Assembly (NCBI GenBank): GCA_016712375.1
Contig: JADJRE010000005.1
Coordinates: 124,001-188,000 of the forward strand
Direction of reading: 5' to 3'
From: Rhodospirillales bacterium
Lineage (GTDB): Bacteria; Pseudomonadota; Alphaproteobacteria; Rhodospirillales; Defluviicoccaceae
Length of the DNA stretch: 64,000 nt
The translations under genes were made by a program, and so were the position numbers. Shown here piece after piece: positions 17,593 through 26,054 of the stretch. The notes under the pieces are model-generated. The model had not been told where the DNA came from. It saw only the letters and a program-made list of their open reading frames with translations, and did not search any database. Each line of letters begins with the position of its first letter. Positions within the stretch are counted from its first letter, which is position 1.

Positions 17593-18427
17593 ATGACCAT
17601 TCGCCATCTGCTCGTACACCTCGAGAAGAGCGAGGTTTCGGCTATCCGCGCCGATGTGGCGATCATGCTGGCCAAGCGTTTGGATGCAAAGCTGACGGCT
17701 CTTTATGCGGTTTGCGACCCGGATGTTCCTGGCTTGGCTTCGCGGAACCGCTACGTCTTCGTCGAACGGGCCGCTGGCAAAGCAGAAGCTGCCTTTCGGC
17801 TACACGCAGCAAACCGTGGTGTTGAAGTCGATTGGGTGGCTGATATCGGCGCTAACGAGGTCGAGGTCAGCCGAGCTGTCGTTCTGCGCGCCCGTGAAAT
17901 GGATCTGGTGGTGCTGGGTCAGTCTGATCCCGGTTCTGCCGACGGCAGTGTGCCGGAAGCGTTGATCGAGCATACCGTATTGCATTCCGGCCGGCCGGTG
18001 CTGGTCATACCGTATGGCGGTCGATCTCGAGGCGGTCGGACGTCGAGTGGTGATTGCGTGGAATGGCAGCCGCGAAGCGAGCCGAGCGGTTCACGATGCG
18101 CTGCCACTTCTCGCATTGGCCGAGGAGGTGACGGTGTTGGCAATGGCACCTGCCGGGCCACGCCGCCGTGCCGCGGAGCCTGCCAATAGCGATGCGCTGA
18201 TACGCCACCTTGCGGAGCACGGCGTCGCCGCCTCTGCTGATCGGTTGATGTTTGACGCCTCTACCATCGAGCCGATCGACCGGTTGCTGTCCTATCTCGC
18301 CGACAGTAGCGCCGACCTGCTGATTATGGGAGCGGCAGGGCAGCAACTTGGTCGCGCCGCCGCTAAACGTAGCCTGACTGGCCAAGTGTTGGCACAGATG
18401 ACCGTGCCGATCCTGCTTTCCTACTGA
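17593..18427 (+). CDS. Universal stress protein, tandem UspA domains, one frame break
   Basis: About 277 residues, two UspA domains. Domain 1 starts at the ATG at 17593 (MTIRHLLVHLE) and ends with the VLHSGRPVLVIPYGG strand. Domain 2 follows in another frame: RRVVIAWNGSREASRAVHDALPLL to LLIMGAAGQQLGRAAAKRSLTGQVLAQMTVPILLSY. The frame changes at about 18015-18020 and is explained by one extra G in GGCGGTCGAT. Neither half shows a strong G-x2-G-x9-G-S/T ATP loop. Tandem Usp proteins of this layout are common in alphaproteobacteria. Confidence 0.85.
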
Positions 18428-18441
18428 AACGGCTCTTTAGG

Positions 18442-19028
18442 TCAGTCGGGCTTGGCCACCGCCGGCACTTTCTCGAGAGTGGCCGTGAGTTCTTTCGGCT
18501 CTTTACCTTCGCGGAGCCGGGTGAAATGCAGGGACATCAGACTACCGTCCAGCGTCCTTTCGTAAGTTTGTAAGTCGTAGCCGCCATCGTCGGTGATCTG
18601 TAGTGAATAGAGCGTCAAGACTCGTCCTTCGATGTGGCACCACACGTAAGGATCGCCCTTCAGCGGATCCAACGGCACCTGGTTCCCGAACAGGTCGGTC
18701 CGCATAGTCGAGCGGAAAATTCCTGGTCGCTGCGAAGGCTCGAAGCCGATCGAATATGTCTTGCGCTTGACCTCTCCATCGACCTGTCGAGTCACCGTCG
18801 TCCATTCAATGCGAAACCGATCACCGTCTGGCTGGATAACGACTGCAAGATCGCGATTCGTCGTTTCATCGTCGCCACGGCCGATCGTTTTTCCTTCGAA
18901 TCGTCCGAAAAACGGTTGGATAGCCGCGGGCGGAGAAGCTTTGATGGGCTTACGTCGGCGCCCGCAAGCATAATCAAGAGCAAAATGCCCGTGTAAAACG
19001 GGCGGAATGTCACGAACGCCCGCCCCAT
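18442..19028 (-). CDS. Secreted protein of unknown function, one frame break
   Basis: About 195 residues after joining. The N-terminus (start 19028, MGRAFVTFRPFYTGILLLIMLAGADV) is a signal peptide. The main part in another frame holds PFFGRFEGKTIGRG, DLAVVIQPDGDRFRIEWTTV and GYDLQTYERTLDGSLM, a beta-rich body compatible with a lipocalin-like fold of the DUF1579 kind; this is a weak analogy. The frame changes near 18944, where AGCCCATC appears one C short of AGCCCCATC (SPIKASPP). It overlaps the end of mucR by 19 bases, so both are probably co-transcribed. Confidence 0.65.
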
Positions 19029-19480
19029 GAAGCACGTGAGCGCTTAACAGGCTTCTTCGGCTCGGCGGTCTTTCTGCCAAGGCCGATCTTCTTGGCGAAT
19101 TCTGAACGCCGGGCAGCGTAGTTCGGGGCTACCATTGGATAATCGGCGGGCAATCCCCATTTATCGCGATAATCTTTTGGCGTCATATTGTACGTGGTCC
19201 GCAAATGCCTTTTCAGCATTTTTAATTTCTTGCCGTCTTCAAGGCAGACTAGATAATCGGGGGTTACCGACCTGCGGATCGATATCGGCGGCTTCGGCGG
19301 ATCCATCGTTACCTCTTGAGCACCGCTCTCAAGGTTGGTCAGCGTCGTCACAACGGAGCGGATCAGTTCGGGCAACTGCCCGGCCGAAACGGAATTCGCT
19401 CCGACATAAGCTCCGACGATTTCTGCCGCCAATCGACGAATGTTCTGATTGGTTTGGTTGTCTGCGCTTTGGTCGACCAT
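19010..19480 (-). CDS. MucR/Ros family transcriptional regulator
   Basis: 156 residues. A zinc-finger-type regulator restricted mostly to alphaproteobacteria, controlling exopolysaccharide, motility and cell-cycle genes in known species. Recognised from SVTPDYLVCLEDGKKLKMLKRHLRTTYNMTPKDYRDKWGLPADYPMVAP, split here only by description, and the ARRSEFAKKIGLG segment. The basic C-terminus (KKPVKRSRASWGGRS) is typical. The start is the ATG at 19480. Targets cannot be told; MucR binds AT-rich promoter DNA. Confidence 0.93.
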   Translation of the reverse strand: MVDQSADNQTNQNIRRLAAEIVGAYVGANSVSAGQLPELIRSVVTTLTNLESGAQEVTMDPPKPPISIRRSVTPDYLVCLEDGKKLKMLKRHLRTTYNMTPKDYRDKWGLPADYPMVAPNYAARRSEFAKKIGLGRKTAEPKKPVKRSRASWGGRS

Positions 19481-19754
19481 TCTCTCAGCTCTTCTTCAAG
19501 GGTAATGAAGGGCGAAATTAACGCGAGGAGAAATTTACCTCTATGCGAACTGATACACCCGATGAACCGTGATCTACAAGCAGAAAGGAAGTCAGCTGCA
19601 CTTCAATCTCCCCACATCCAGCAAAAGCAGGCCGCTTCCAGCGAGGTTATTTGCACGCCAAGAACGAGATCGCGATAGAGCTCAGACGCTCAAATTGGCG
19701 AAGGTGAGGTTTTGGGGTTGGCAATAAGGCTGCGTGCGATTAATGGGCGAACGC

Positions 19755-19997
19755 ATGAACGAAGTTGTAAAAACGATCATCACGCTTCTTATCCTGTCAT
19801 TGGCGGCCGGCCTCGTTCTAGCGACGTTGGGAATCCGCCCCTCGGAAATGCCAGCGGCTTTAGGCACCGCACTCAGCGAAGTGGCACGCTTTGCCGCGCG
19901 CATCGTCGATTGGGCGTGGCGCTACGTGCTGCTCGGCGCAACGGTGGTTATACCTATCTGGCTGTTGCTGTACTTGCTGCGCAGGCTGCGCAGATGA
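19755..19997 (+). CDS. Small two-helix membrane protein (DUF6460-like)
   Basis: About 80 residues. Two hydrophobic helices: IITLLILSLAAGLVLATLG near the N-terminus and YVLLGATVVIPIWLLLYLLRR at the C-terminus, separated by an amphipathic stretch PSEMPAALGTALSEVARFA. The general layout recalls small alphaproteobacterial proteins of the DUF6460 type. In-frame starts exist at 19734 (GTG), 19743 and 19755 (ATG); the last is chosen because the first codons of the longer forms are atypical. It is convergent with the M48 protease gene. Confidence 0.6.
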   Translation: MNEVVKTIITLLILSLAAGLVLATLGIRPSEMPAALGTALSEVARFAARIVDWAWRYVLLGATVVIPIWLLLYLLRRLRR

Positions 19998-20025
19998 CGA
20001 GGCAATCCCAGACCTTGGGCTGCGT

Positions 20026-21519
20026 TTATTCGGAAACGATCTTCACAGGCTCTCCCACGGTCAGCGGGCTGCCTTTGAAGACGCCATTGAGCGCGCGGAA
20101 AGTATCCAGCCGGTAATCGGCAACCGCCATGCGCTCGGCCAGCCGCTCTGGCGTATCGCCTGCCCGGACCGTGACGACATCGATACGCCAGGGTTTCGCG
20201 GCCGCCGCCTCCTGCGGCGACAGGCGGTGGAAGCTCATGGCGGTGCGCTGGAACTCTCCTTGCAGGCGCTGCGAGTCGTCGGGTGCCGCTATGAACAGGA
20301 ATCGCCAAATCTGATCCGGTGTGTCGCGGATGGCGAGGAGCCTCGCATCGACAACGCCGCTGCGCGTCTGTAGCCGGGTGACGCCGGTGGCCGCCTCGGC
20401 GCCGTCAATGCTCAGCCGTTCGACGCCGGCCAGCCGTACTTTACTCGCCCAAACCTGAGTGAGATACGTCGCCATATCCGGTACCCGGCGCGCGACATCG
20501 GTGCGCTGCTCGATATCGAAGACGATGAGCGCACCACGCGGGCCGATCGCCGCGACCTGCTGCGGGGTGTTTTTCAGCACGAAGCCGGGCGGTACACGGA
20601 ACGCTACGCGTAACCCGGGATGGATGAAGTCGCGCCCGCGCCGGAAGCCTTGTGTCGGCGAGTCGCCGAACAACATCCCGTCGATCGCCTTCAGATAAGC
20701 GGCCTGCCCCAGTTCCTCCCCCGGCTGTCGGGTCGAGGCGGCAAGTTGTGCGGCCTGCTGCACCCGATCGGCGGTGCGCGGGTGGGAAGCCATGATGTCG
20801 AAGCGGTCGGCCGCCCCCGGATCGCCCACCGTCATCGCCTCCAAGTGGCTCCACGCATCGAGCTTGCGGAAAAACGTCACCATCGCGTCTGGGTCGTAGC
20901 CGGCCCGGGCCATGTAGCGCATGCCGAGCCGGTCGGCCTCCAATTCTTGTTCGCGCGAGTAGCTCTGCAAGTAGATCGCCGCGCCGCTCTGCAGACCGCT
21001 GCCCGCCGCCTGGGTAATCGACGGCGGAAGTCCGGCTATCATTCCCACAACGCTGAGAATACCGATACCAAGATTGGCGGCTGTGGCGCTGCTGTAGCGC
21101 TGCGCGGCGTGGCGGGCAGTTATATGGCCGATTTCATGACCGAGGACGCTGGCAAGCTCCGCTTCGTTGCTGGCCAGAGCCAGCAGTCCGCGGGTGACGT
21201 GTACGTACCCACCCGGCAATGCGAAGGCGTTGATGTCGTCATCGTCCAGCACCGTGAACGAGTAGCGGATGTCCTGCACTTCTGCGAAGCGAGCGACCGA
21301 CTGGCCAACGCGATCGACGTAGGCCGACAATTCTTTAGCGTCGTAATCGCCGCCGAACTGCTGGACGAGCTTTGGATGTTCCTCAGCGCCAACGCGTTTT
21401 TCGTCCTCCGGCGACATGAAGGCGGTGAAGCTGGAGCCACCTGTCGCCGGGTTGGTGCTACACGCCGGCACGGAGAGGGTGATGGCTAAGAGCAGGGCTA
21501 GGGGCAGGATCCATCGCAT
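20026..21519 (-). CDS. M48 family metalloprotease lipoprotein with C-terminal LysM-like domain
   Basis: 497 residues. Lipoprotein signal with Cys at about residue 20 (ITLSVPACSTN). The zinc peptidase domain has HEIGHITARH (two His plus catalytic Glu) and the third ligand in SREQELEADRLGMRYM, as in BepA/YfgC-like proteases that police outer-membrane assembly. A central domain with DIEQRTDVARRV follows. The last 60 residues (VVTVRAGDTPERLAERM ... VGEPVKIV) resemble a LysM module and may tether it to peptidoglycan. It stands alone. Confidence 0.9.
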   Translation of the reverse strand: MRWILPLALLLAITLSVPACSTNPATGGSSFTAFMSPEDEKRVGAEEHPKLVQQFGGDYDAKELSAYVDRVGQSVARFAEVQDIRYSFTVLDDDDINAFALPGGYVHVTRGLLALASNEAELASVLGHEIGHITARHAAQRYSSATAANLGIGILSVVGMIAGLPPSITQAAGSGLQSGAAIYLQSYSREQELEADRLGMRYMARAGYDPDAMVTFFRKLDAWSHLEAMTVGDPGAADRFDIMASHPRTADRVQQAAQLAASTRQPGEELGQAAYLKAIDGMLFGDSPTQGFRRGRDFIHPGLRVAFRVPPGFVLKNTPQQVAAIGPRGALIVFDIEQRTDVARRVPDMATYLTQVWASKVRLAGVERLSIDGAEAATGVTRLQTRSGVVDARLLAIRDTPDQIWRFLFIAAPDDSQRLQGEFQRTAMSFHRLSPQEAAAAKPWRIDVVTVRAGDTPERLAERMAVADYRLDTFRALNGVFKGSPLTVGEPVKIVSE

Positions 21520-21576
21520 GGATGCAATAATGGTATCAGCCCAGTCATGCCTGCAAGATCGCCTGCCAGGGCGACC

Positions 21577-22608
21577 TCAACCACCGTCGCGATTCGTCAC
21601 GCCGGCGTCATCGAAGGTAGCCATGCCGAGGTGGCATGCCACCGCCGCTCGAACCAAAGCGACCGCCAAAACTGCGCCCGACGCCTCACCCAGCCGCATG
21701 TCGAGGTCGAGGAGGGGCCGCACGCCGAGGCGGCGCAGGAGCAACCGGTGGCCGGGTTCGGCGGAAACGTGAGCTACTCGACAGTGGTCAAGCGCTCCGG
21801 GGCGCGCCGCCTCCAAGGCTGCCGCGGCAATGGTGGAGACGAAGCCGTCAAGCAGCACGGGGATGCGTTGAAGCCGCGCGGCCAGCACGGCACCGGCAAT
21901 GGCCGTTAGTTCGCGACCTCCCAACCGGCGCAACAGGTCGAGCGGCTCGGCGGTCTCCTTCCGATGACGGCGCACGCCCGCGGCAACGACACGCCGCTTG
22001 GCGGCTAGCCGTTCCCCGTCAACGCCGGTACCCGGCCCGGTCCAGGCGGCGGCGCGTCCGCCAAAGAGAGCGTGCGCCAGCGCCGCGGCGGCGGTGGTGT
22101 TGCCGATCCCCATTTCGCCCAGACACAGGAGGTCGATCCCTTGCTCCGCCGCATCCATTCCAATGGAGAACGACTCGCCAAACTCCGCCTCGCTCAGCGA
22201 CGGCCCGCCGGTGAAGTCAAAGGCGGGCCGGTCGAGTGACAACGGCCACGTCCGCAAACGCACATCGAAAGTCCGGCACAGTCGGTTAACTGCGGCACCA
22301 CCGGCGGCGAAGTTGCCGAGCATTTGCGAAGTCACTGTCGCCGGGTATGCAGAGACCCCATGCGCGACGACACCGTGATTGCCAGCGAAGACGCATGCTT
22401 CCAGCCGCTGTAATTGGGGAGGGTAGCGTCCTTGCCAACCAGCCAGCCATTCCGTGAGCTCTTCCAGCCGGCCGAGCGCTCCGGCGGGTTTAGTTAACCG
22501 CCGCTCCCTTCCGCGCACCTGTTCGATAGCCGCCTCATCAGCGACGGGAAGTGCATCGAGTAGTCCAGTCACGGTCGTCGGCGTCGCGTGGGGCCGGCTA
22601 GGGGGCAT
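21577..22608 (-). CDS. cobT: Nicotinate-nucleotide--dimethylbenzimidazole phosphoribosyltransferase
   Basis: 343 residues. It makes alpha-ribazole phosphate, the activated lower ligand of cobalamin. Seen: KPAGALGRLEELTEWLAGWQ, VFAGNHGVVAHGVSAYP, CLGEMGIGNTTAAAAL and, near the C-terminus, the catalytic-Glu segment DLDMRLGEASGAVLA. The frame is intact. It diverges from cobS across an 134-base gap (using the later cobS start). No benzimidazole-synthesis gene is nearby. Confidence 0.95.
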   Translation of the reverse strand: MPPSRPHATPTTVTGLLDALPVADEAAIEQVRGRERRLTKPAGALGRLEELTEWLAGWQGRYPPQLQRLEACVFAGNHGVVAHGVSAYPATVTSQMLGNFAAGGAAVNRLCRTFDVRLRTWPLSLDRPAFDFTGGPSLSEAEFGESFSIGMDAAEQGIDLLCLGEMGIGNTTAAAALAHALFGGRAAAWTGPGTGVDGERLAAKRRVVAAGVRRHRKETAEPLDLLRRLGGRELTAIAGAVLAARLQRIPVLLDGFVSTIAAAALEAARPGALDHCRVAHVSAEPGHRLLLRRLGVRPLLDLDMRLGEASGAVLAVALVRAAVACHLGMATFDDAGVTNRDGG

Positions 22609-22742
22609 CCGTTGATCCCGTTTGCTTTCGGCGGCGCTTCTCCTATAACGCTGCCTGCTTAACGCATATCACTCTTCCTGCTTAGCGCAATCGCTTGCCG
22701 ATCGGAAAGCATGCCTTGGCGACCTCTTTTAAACATCCTGAT

Positions 22743-23544
22743 GTGATCGACATTCCCGGCGCGATCTGCGGCTTTTGGCATGACTTGCGATATGCCATCG
22801 CCTTTCTGACGTTTCTGCCGGCCGCACCTTCGACTGAATTGTCCGACTTACCGCCCGAGACGCGGCAGTTGCCGGCCGATTGTCTGCGGCGGGCGACGGC
22901 GTTCTTTCCCTTGGTCGGCGCTGGAATAGGCCTTGCGGCCGGTTTGATGTTGCTGGGTGCCTTCGAGCTGGGGCTGCATCCGCTGACATGCGCTTTGATT
23001 GGCCTGGCTACGGCCGCCATTCTCACCCGCGCTCTGCACGAAGATGGCCTCGCCGACTTCGCCGACGGGCTGGGGGCCCTCGGGTCGATGGAAAAGCGCA
23101 TGGAGATCATGCATGACAGCCGAATCGGCACTTTCGGCACGCTCGCGGTGGTCTTCGGCATCGGTATCCGTGCATCGATCCTCAGTGGCTTGCCATCACC
23201 GGATCTCGCGATCTCGGCCTTGATCGCCGCTGGAGCGGCGTCGCGGGCGACGCTGCCAGCGGCGATGCGCTGGCAGCGACCGGCGCGAGATGACGGACTC
23301 TCGGCCGGCATCGGTGCTCCCGGCTGGCCTCAAGTCGCGGCCGCCGCGCTGATCGCCTTTGTTATCGCGCTGTTTGCAGTCGGCTTCTGGATCGCGCTGG
23401 CCATCGGCGTCGCCGTCGTCCTCGCGGTATTGCTCGTCGCCGTGGTTGCGCAGCGAGCCTTGGGGGCCAGACGGGGGATGTCCCGGAGCGATGCAGGTTG
23501 CCGCGGAGATCGTGGCGCTGGCGGCGGTCGCCATGCTGGAATGA
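22743..23544 (+). CDS. cobS: Cobalamin-5'-phosphate synthase, two frame breaks near the C-terminus
   Basis: A polytopic membrane enzyme joining adenosylcobinamide-GDP to alpha-ribazole phosphate. Seen: AIAFLTFLPAAP, FFPLVGAGIGLAAGL and the Mg-binding LHEDGLADFADGLGALG with RMEIMHDSRIGTFG. About 268 residues. The last 30 residues need two corrections: one G missing in the run at about 23462-23466 (giving GGQTGDV) and one C missing at about 23480 (giving VPGAMQVAAEIVALAAVAMLE, ending 23544). The start is uncertain: GTG at 22743 fits the family length, a TTG at 22695 is also in frame. It overlaps the next gene by four bases. Confidence 0.9.
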
Positions 23545-24194
23545 CACAGTCGACGCGCTGGTGGTGGATTCGACACGCGCCGGTGCCGAATGCCGAAGGC
23601 CTCATCAACGGTCGCCTGGACGTTGACTGCGATTGTTCCGATCTCCTGGCGGCAGGGGCTCTCGCCGGCCTGCTCCCGGCCGACGCTGTTGTTGTCGTCA
23701 GCCCCCTGGTGCGCACTTGGCAGACGCTGGCGGCAATTACGGCCGCCGGTGTCATCCATCCAGAGCCGTTGATCGAGCCTGATTTTGTCGAGCAGAGCTT
23801 CGGGGTGTGGGAAGGCCTCGGTTGGGCGCAGATGCGGGCGCGCGACCCCGACGCCTACGCCCGGTTCTGGAGCGATCCGACGCGCAATGCACCGCCGGGT
23901 GGCGAGAGCTTCGCAGCACAGATCGAGCGAACCGGCGCGGCAATCGAGCGCCTGTCGAAGCGATTCGCCGGCAGCGACGTCTTCTGCATCAGCCATGGCG
24001 GGACGATCCGCGCCGCCTGCGCACATGCTCTCGGCCTGGCGCCAGAGACGGCGATGGGGATCGTCGTCGACAACTTGTCGGTAACCCGTCTGGACCGACT
24101 TGAGGCGGGCCTGCTAAGCGGCGCCGGCGGAGTCTGGCGCGTACACTGCGTCAATGCGCCACCCCGCTGGATTCCGCGCTCGGCCCTGTGCTAG
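23541..24194 (+). CDS. Histidine phosphatase family protein, probable alpha-ribazole phosphatase
   Basis: 217 residues. The phosphoglycerate-mutase-like fold shows the catalytic RH motif in WWWIRHAPVPNAEG, VSPLVRTWQTL, and the second catalytic His in FCISHGGTIRAACAHALGL. Overlap with cobS by ATGA and the surrounding B12 genes make CobC-type removal of phosphate from alpha-ribazole phosphate or cobalamin phosphate the likely role. The sequence alone does not separate this from other family members. Start ATG at 23541, which removes the false fusion with cobS. Confidence 0.82.
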   Translation: MTQSTRWWWIRHAPVPNAEGLINGRLDVDCDCSDLLAAGALAGLLPADAVVVVSPLVRTWQTLAAITAAGVIHPEPLIEPDFVEQSFGVWEGLGWAQMRARDPDAYARFWSDPTRNAPPGGESFAAQIERTGAAIERLSKRFAGSDVFCISHGGTIRAACAHALGLAPETAMGIVVDNLSVTRLDRLEAGLLSGAGGVWRVHCVNAPPRWIPRSALC

Positions 24195-24199
24195 TTTGC

Positions 24200-24385
24200 C
24201 CGAGCGTGTCGAGACAGGGAAGAGTCGGTGCGCGGGGTTTATCTCCGCAATGCCGGCGCTGCCCCCGCAACTATGAGCGGCGAGACCGCGGCAACTCCCC
24301 GCTCTTGAGGGGTCGTCACTGGCACGGGTAGCGTGCCGGGAAGGCGCCGCGGCCGATGACCCCGAGCCAGGAGACCTCCTTGATG
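24200..24385 (+). promoter_or_regulatory. Cobalamin (AdoCbl) riboswitch
   Basis: Conserved elements in order: GTCGGTGCG near 24225, GCTGCCCCCGCAACTATGAGC (quoted in part; 24259-24277), GTCACTGGCACGGGTAGCGTG, then CCGGGAAGGC (24336-24345) and the B12 box GAGCCAGGAGACC (24364-24376). Downstream, CTCC (24401-24404) can pair with GGAG at 24407-24410, next to the cobU Shine-Dalgarno (GGAGGATT, 24411-24418), a plausible way to block translation. It heads the cobU-cobW-cobN-cobO operon. Confidence 0.93.
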
Positions 24386-24425
24386 CGAAAGGCACCACGA
24401 CTCCTCGGAGGGAGGATTAACGGCC

Positions 24426-25019
24426 TTGTCGTTTGCGTCCGCCGCATCGTCCGCTTCATCGCCCCTGCCGGCTGTCACGCTGGTTCTTGGCGGGGCGCGC
24501 TCCGGGAAGAGCGTCTATGCTGAGCAGCTGATCGGCGAGCATGGGCCGGGTCTCTACCTGGCTACCGCTCAAGCCGGCGACGACGAGATGGCGGAGCGCA
24601 TCCGCATCCACCGCGCTCGCCGCGGCGCCGGCTGGGAAACGCTGGAGGAGCCGCTCGATCTTGCTGCAGCGATCGAGCGCAACGCCCGGCCCGAGCAGCC
24701 AGTCCTCGTCGATTGCCTGACCCTTTGGCTTGGGAACCTGATGGGCGCCGACCGCGATGTAGACGCTGCTATCGGCGGGTTGCTCGCCGTTCTTGCGCGG
24801 CCTCCAGGGCCGGTTGTACTGGTCAGCAACGAGGTCGGGTTTGGCATCGTTCCTGCGCCACCGCTGGGGCGCGCCTTCCGCGACCACGCCGGCCGGCTCA
24901 ATCAGGCGGTGGCGGCGAACGCCGAACGGGTGGTCCTCGTCGCCGCCGGCTTGCCCCTCGTTCTCAAGGACACGGCTCCTGTGAAGGTCAGCGCTCCTGT
25001 GAAAAAATCGGCATCATGA
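24426..25019 (+). CDS. cobU: Bifunctional adenosylcobinamide kinase / guanylyltransferase
   Basis: 197 residues, also called CobP. It phosphorylates adenosylcobinamide and then attaches GMP. Seen: P-loop LVLGGARSGKSVYAEQL, the RIRIHRARRGAGWETLEEP block carrying the guanylylated His, LVDCLTLWLGNL and VSNEVGFGIVPAPPLGR. The start is a TTG at 24426, supported by the GGAGGATT sequence 8 bases before it and the riboswitch expression platform; no ATG is available. It overlaps cobW by four bases. Confidence 0.93.
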   Translation: MSFASAASSASSPLPAVTLVLGGARSGKSVYAEQLIGEHGPGLYLATAQAGDDEMAERIRIHRARRGAGWETLEEPLDLAAAIERNARPEQPVLVDCLTLWLGNLMGADRDVDAAIGGLLAVLARPPGPVVLVSNEVGFGIVPAPPLGRAFRDHAGRLNQAVAANAERVVLVAAGLPLVLKDTAPVKVSAPVKKSAS

Positions 25020-26053
25020 AAATTCCCGCCACCATCGTCACCGGCTTCCTCGGCGCCGGCAAGACCTCCCTCATCCGTCATCTGCTGGCTAACGCCGGCG
25101 GGCGCCGATTGGCAGTCGTCATAAATGAGTTCGGCGATCTGGGTGTCGATCGCGAACTGCTGCTCGGATGCGGCATCGAAGGCTGTGACGACGGAGATCT
25201 GATCGAACTGCCCAACGGCTGCATCTGTTGCACTGTCGCCGACGCTTTCCTGCCGACGATGCAGCGACTGCTGGATCGCGAGCAACCGCCCGAACACATC
25301 GTCATCGAGACCTCCGGGTTGGCATTGCCCAAGCCACTGGTCAAGGCGTTCCAGTGGCCGGATGTGACCGCGCGAGTGACGGTCGACGGAGTGATCGCGG
25401 TGATCGACGCGCCGGCTGTGGCTGCCGGCCGCTTCGCCGCCGATCCCGTCGCGGTGCAGGCGGGACAGGCCGCCGATCCGGCGGTGATCCACGATCAGCC
25501 GCTACAGGAGTTGTTTGAGGATCAGCTCGCGTGCGCCGACCTGGTGGTGCTCAACAAAATCGATGGGCTCGATGAGCGCGGCCTGGGCGTCGTCAGTGCC
25601 GAGATCGCCTTGCGACTAAGGCCCGAGACGAAGGTGGTGATGACAGTGAGGGGCGCGCTCGATCCGCGGATCGCGCTCGGCATCGATGCGGCCGCCGAAG
25701 CATCGATCGATCGCCGCTGGTCGCACCACGACGCCGAGGAAGGGGACCATGGTCACGACGAGTTCGTCAGCTTCGTGGCCGATCTGGGTCCCATCGCTGA
25801 TCCCGGAAGCATCGAGCGGAGGCTGCGCAGCGTCCTCGCCATGCATGACGTGCTGCGCGTCAAAGGCTTCCTGAACGTTCCTGGCAAGGCCATGCGACAC
25901 GTCGTGCAGTCGGTGGGAGGGCGCGTCGAGCGCTACTTCGACCGGCCGTGGCACGAACACGAGGAGCGGGCAAGCCGGCTGGTGGTCATTGGCCAGAAGG
26001 GTATCGACATGTCGGCGATCCGCCTCGCCCTGCAGGGCGAACGGACCGGCTGA
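25016..26053 (+). CDS. cobW: CobW-type GTPase, cobalt chaperone
   Basis: 345 residues of the COG0523 G3E GTPase family. Walker A GFLGAGKTSL at about 10-19, the metal motif GCICC near 72, the NKID guanine-specificity motif and a His-rich stretch HHDAEEGDHGHDE around 240. The C-terminal CobW_C domain contains VLRVKGFLNVPGK. In aerobic B12 pathways CobW sits beside CobN and is thought to deliver cobalt to the chelatase. The start ATG at 25016 overlaps cobU; the next gene begins one base after its stop. Confidence 0.93.
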   Translation: MKIPATIVTGFLGAGKTSLIRHLLANAGGRRLAVVINEFGDLGVDRELLLGCGIEGCDDGDLIELPNGCICCTVADAFLPTMQRLLDREQPPEHIVIETSGLALPKPLVKAFQWPDVTARVTVDGVIAVIDAPAVAAGRFAADPVAVQAGQAADPAVIHDQPLQELFEDQLACADLVVLNKIDGLDERGLGVVSAEIALRLRPETKVVMTVRGALDPRIALGIDAAAEASIDRRWSHHDAEEGDHGHDEFVSFVADLGPIADPGSIERRLRSVLAMHDVLRVKGFLNVPGKAMRHVVQSVGGRVERYFDRPWHEHEERASRLVVIGQKGIDMSAIRLALQGERTG

Positions 26054-26054
26054 G

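Noticed and set aside
22695..24194. Apparent CobS-histidine phosphatase fusion
   Set aside because: The fusion results from two one-base losses near the end of cobS; the corrected frame ends at 23544 and the phosphatase starts at 23541.
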